Of a stretch of DNA of 7,113 nucleotides, positions 6,413 to 7,113 are shown one piece after another. Both the position numbers and the translations under genes were made by a program. The DNA is taken from contig JAATFY010000099.1 in NCBI GenBank assembly GCA_015654915.1, positions 1 to 7,113 of the forward strand, in the 5' to 3' direction. The notes under the pieces were generated by a model that made no database searches, was not told the DNA's origin, and saw only the letters and a list, made by a program, of their open reading frames with translations. The DNA comes from Rhodospirillales bacterium (GTDB taxonomy: Bacteria > Pseudomonadota > Alphaproteobacteria > UBA9219). Numbering within the stretch: position 1 is the stretch's first letter; every line of letters begins with the position of its first letter.

Positions 6413-6437
6413 GCATTTGCGCGAAACCTGCCTTGCT

Positions 6438-6451
6438 GATAACTAGATAAC
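6438..6451. repeat. Tandem GATAAC direct repeat between tRNA-Cys and the lipoprotein gene
   Basis: GATAAC occurs at 6438-6443 and again at 6446-6451, separated by TA (8-bp period). It lies about 26 bp upstream of the tRNA promoter -35 and about 47 bp before the lipoprotein start, so it could serve either gene. No binding protein can be named, and chance is possible. I saw no convincing promoter for the lipoprotein gene here. Confidence 0.25.
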
Positions 6452-6497
6452 CTCATTCCGTCGCGGCAGTCCGTCTCGCATCCCGAGAGGAAACGCC

Positions 6498-6791
6498 ATG
6501 GTTAAAATCCGTCTTACCGAAATCATCACGCTCACCGCCGTACTCGGCGCTCTGGCTGCCTGTAGCACGCCGAGCGAGCCTGTCGATCTGAACAGCGGCC
6601 TGAAAGGTTACCGCATCACCTGCGGCGGCGCTTATTCCACCACCAGCGACTGCTACGAGAGAGCCGGTTATATCTGCGGCAACAAAGGCTACACCGTCGT
6701 TCATGAAACCAGCATCAATCCGCCTGCCGACGCCAATTATTTCTGGAACGCATCCGCCCATGAAGTCATCGTGACCTGCAACAACAAATAG
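6498..6791 (+). CDS. Small cysteine-rich lipoprotein of unknown function
   Basis: A 97-aa protein with a lipoprotein signal: MVKIR, a hydrophobic core, then the lipobox Leu-Ala-Ala-Cys with C22 as the lipidated residue. The following Ser at +2 suggests outer-membrane sorting by the E. coli rule. The mature part has four cysteines (C42, C52, C60, C94), an even number compatible with two disulphides. The pattern CGGAYSTTSDCYERAGYICGNKGY (in part 42-65) resembles small periplasmic lipoproteins with a C-x(9)-C-x(7)-C-x-x-x-GY core; I recognise no named family. The start is well supported by AGAGGA at 6486-6491, 6 nt before the ATG. The stop lies 10 bp before the next gene, so co-transcription is likely. 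Confidence 0.85.
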   Translation: MVKIRLTEIITLTAVLGALAACSTPSEPVDLNSGLKGYRITCGGAYSTTSDCYERAGYICGNKGYTVVHETSINPPADANYFWNASAHEVIVTCNNK

Positions 6792-6801
6792 GCAGGACGA
6801 T

Positions 6802-7113
6802 ATGACCGCCGTTCCGAAACCCGCATCGCCCGATTTCGCCGCCGCCCGTTTTCACATGGTGGAGTGTCAGATACGTCCGAACAAAGTGAGGGACGAGCGT
6901 ATCCTCAACGCCATGGGTGCCGTGCCGCGCGAGGTTTTCGTGCCTTCGTTGATGGCGGGCATCGCCTATATCGACGAGGATTTGCAGGTGGCCTCCGGAC
7001 GCTATTTGCTCGAGCCGATGGTTCTGGCGCGGCTGCTGCAGGAAGCCGGCATTAAATCCACCGACCGCGTTCTGGATATAGCAATCGCTACCGGTTATTC
7101 GACCGCCGTGATC
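6802..7113 (+). CDS. Protein-L-isoaspartate O-methyltransferase family protein (5' part, cut by window edge)
   Basis: The 104 visible residues match the N-terminal part of the PCMT family, which uses SAM to methylate isoaspartyl residues for protein repair. Visible patterns are ARFHMVECQIRP (15-26), RILNAMGAVPREVFVP (33-48), AYIDEDLQVASGRYLLEP (55-72) and the SAM-binding motif I, VLDIAIATGYS (90-100). Motif I has Ala at two of the positions where the usual motif has Gly. The wording matches the alphaproteobacterial branch that, from memory, often lies upstream of a tolC-like gene; that part is outside the window. The ATG at 6802 has AGGA at 6794-6797, close to the start; an internal ATG at 6856 would remove conserved residues. 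True isoaspartate repair activity is not assured for this branch. Confidence 0.88.
   Translation, partial: MTAVPKPASPDFAAARFHMVECQIRPNKVRDERILNAMGAVPREVFVPSLMAGIAYIDEDLQVASGRYLLEPMVLARLLQEAGIKSTDRVLDIAIATGYSTAVI

Noticed and set aside
1..7113. CRISPR array, insertion sequence, prophage or replication origin
   Set aside because: I saw no regularly spaced repeats, transposase, integrase, phage genes or clustered origin boxes in the window.

Overview
The window reads as an alphaproteobacterial chromosome segment. The clearest evidence is the sigma-70 factor. Its long spacer between regions 1.2 and 2.1 has the layout I associate with alphaproteobacterial RpoD, and the rest of the protein fits the same lineage. 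A COQ10/RatA-type START protein, an isoaspartyl methyltransferase-family gene of the alphaproteobacterial type and a typical tRNA-Cys agree with this. G+C is roughly in the mid-50s percent from a few hand-counted lines. I cannot name the genus.

Layout, left to right. (1) Positions 1-2375, minus strand: a cell-wall block. A YcbB-type L,D-transpeptidase (735-2375) is followed by a Tat-exported DUF882/YcbK-type M15 peptidase-like protein (83-631). At the extreme left edge is the possible first few codons of another minus-strand gene. (2) Positions 2376-2455: an 80-bp divergent region. (3) Plus strand: a RatA/COQ10-family START protein (2456-2887), a 156-bp AT-rich intergenic region with two small inverted repeats, then a 678-residue RpoD-family sigma factor (3044-5080). 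(4) Convergent with it on the minus strand: a 378-residue membrane-anchored protein that joins a DUF2726 (PD-(D/E)XK-like) domain to a SAM-dependent methyltransferase (5109-6245). It lies directly downstream of tRNA-Cys(GCA) (6300-6373), which has a recognisable sigma-70 promoter. (5) Plus strand: a small cysteine-rich lipoprotein (6498-6791) and, 10 bp later, the start of a protein-L-isoaspartate O-methyltransferase-family gene running off the right edge (6802-7113).

How the genes fit together. The two leftmost genes probably form one operon acting on periplasmic peptidoglycan (3-3 cross-linking and a murein-hydrolase-like partner). The lipoprotein and pcm-family gene look like another operon. 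The most unusual element is the sigma factor. Its core regions 1.2, 2, 3 and 4 are intact, but the usual acidic region 1.1 is replaced by a basic N-terminal domain of about 130 residues with a possible lambda-repressor-like helix-turn-helix. It also carries substitutions in the -10 recognition helix and is not visibly next to dnaG. It may be a second, specialised RpoD paralogue. The second unusual element is the DUF2726-methyltransferase fusion beside the tRNA gene.
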